From NCBI GenBank assembly GCA_035533275.1, contig DATLUD010000055.1:62001-126000 (forward strand): a DNA stretch of 64,000 nucleotides, given 5' to 3'. The number at the start of each line of letters is the position of its first letter. The first letter of the stretch is position 1. Below the pieces are notes generated by a model. The model ran no database searches. It had not been told where the DNA came from and worked only from the letters and a program-made list of their open reading frames with translations. Origin of the DNA: SCRA01 sp035533275 (GTDB lineage: Bacteria; Vulcanimicrobiota; Vulcanimicrobiia; Vulcanimicrobiales; SCRA01). The position numbers and the translations under genes were made by a program. Below are positions 63,847 through 64,000 of this stretch, piece by piece.

Positions 63847-64000
63847 ATGAGATCGGGGTGGTTCGCGCGCGTCATCGTGACGTGCGCCGTATGCTCGTTG
63901 GGTCTTGCGGGGGCGGCGTATGCGGCACGTGCGATGCCGCCCCCTCCGCCGTGGTCGGCGCTCCACTACCGCGCCGTGGGGCCGGCCCTGCAGGGCGGGC
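63847..64000 (+). CDS. Start of a secreted protein, possibly sialidase/sortilin-type propeller (truncated by window edge)
   Basis: 51 codons visible. ATG at 63847 with GGAG about nine bases upstream. A signal peptide (WFARVIVTCAVCSLGLAGAA, cleavage near YAA-RA) is followed by PPPPPWSALHYRAVGPALQGG. The LHYRAVGPALQGG segment resembles the start of exported BNR/sortilin-like propellers (pattern RxIGPxxGGR). Too short for a firm call. Confidence 0.5.
   Translation, partial: MRSGWFARVIVTCAVCSLGLAGAAYAARAMPPPPPWSALHYRAVGPALQGG

Overview
The window comes from a high-GC bacterium with tightly packed operons, many 4-base start/stop overlaps and frequent GTG/TTG starts. The MurE signature DNPR implies meso-diaminopimelate peptidoglycan. 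A CIRCE-like operator implies HrcA-type heat-shock control. In-frame UGA codons in two conserved redox proteins imply selenocysteine insertion. No rRNA or other phylogenetic marker RNA is present. The mix (dcw cluster with a CofE-like gene, copper-amine-oxidase-N stalk protein, split methylmalonyl-CoA mutase, YqzL-like peptide) would suit a deep-branching soil lineage such as Eremiobacterota/WPS-2, but that is a guess.

Layout. 1-11.3 kb: division/cell-wall operon murE(partial)-murF-cofE-like-mraY-murD-ftsW-murG-murC-murB-ddl. A ~100 bp palindromic repeat sits in frame inside murF. 11.3-14.9 kb: citrate synthase, hisB, hisH, a CPBP-like membrane protein, hisA. 14.9-17.5 kb (minus): stalk-domain secreted protein, alanine racemase, 4-TM protein. 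17.6-19.8 kb: groESL with a recognisable promoter, operator and terminator. 19.8-22.6 kb (minus): DUF2442 gene with a split DUF4160 partner, ornithine cyclodeaminase-like protein, sorbosone dehydrogenase-like protein. 22.6-30.6 kb: accessory segment, partly of visibly lower GC, with an orphan solute-binding protein, a SAM methyltransferase, a YcaO protein, a large LuxR-type regulator, a 97-residue precursor-like peptide, TfuA and a TPR protein. This looks like an undescribed thioamide-type RiPP locus. 30.7-34.8 kb: Hsp20, Lon, class V aminotransferase. 34.7-41.2 kb (minus): infC-rpmI-rplT, SpoU methyltransferase, a 32-residue YqzL-like peptide, pheS-pheT, CvpA. 41.2-46.6 kb (minus): two-component system and a dipeptide-type ABC transporter. 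46.7-50.3 kb: meaB and split methylmalonyl-CoA mutase with two small proteins. 50.4-54.3 kb: gltX, glmU, a diguanylate cyclase. 54.4-55.7 kb: two neighbouring selenoprotein genes closed by a strong terminator. 55.7-64 kb: M48 protease, then (minus) degenerate ArgB-like protein, DUF2905, pth, rplY/ctc, prs, then (plus) uvrB interrupted by an intein in its P-loop, and the start of a secreted protein.

Main points for follow-up: (1) the YcaO/TfuA/peptide locus; (2) the selenoprotein pair, each UGA followed by a SECIS-like hairpin; (3) the UvrB intein between the P-loop Lys and Thr, with a degenerate endonuclease domain and an HTH; (4) conserved genes whose only workable starts are CTG (murB), ATA (pth) or ATC (infC, perhaps dppA-like); (5) the in-frame palindromic insertion in murF. 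All calls were made by reading the sequence; no database search was possible.
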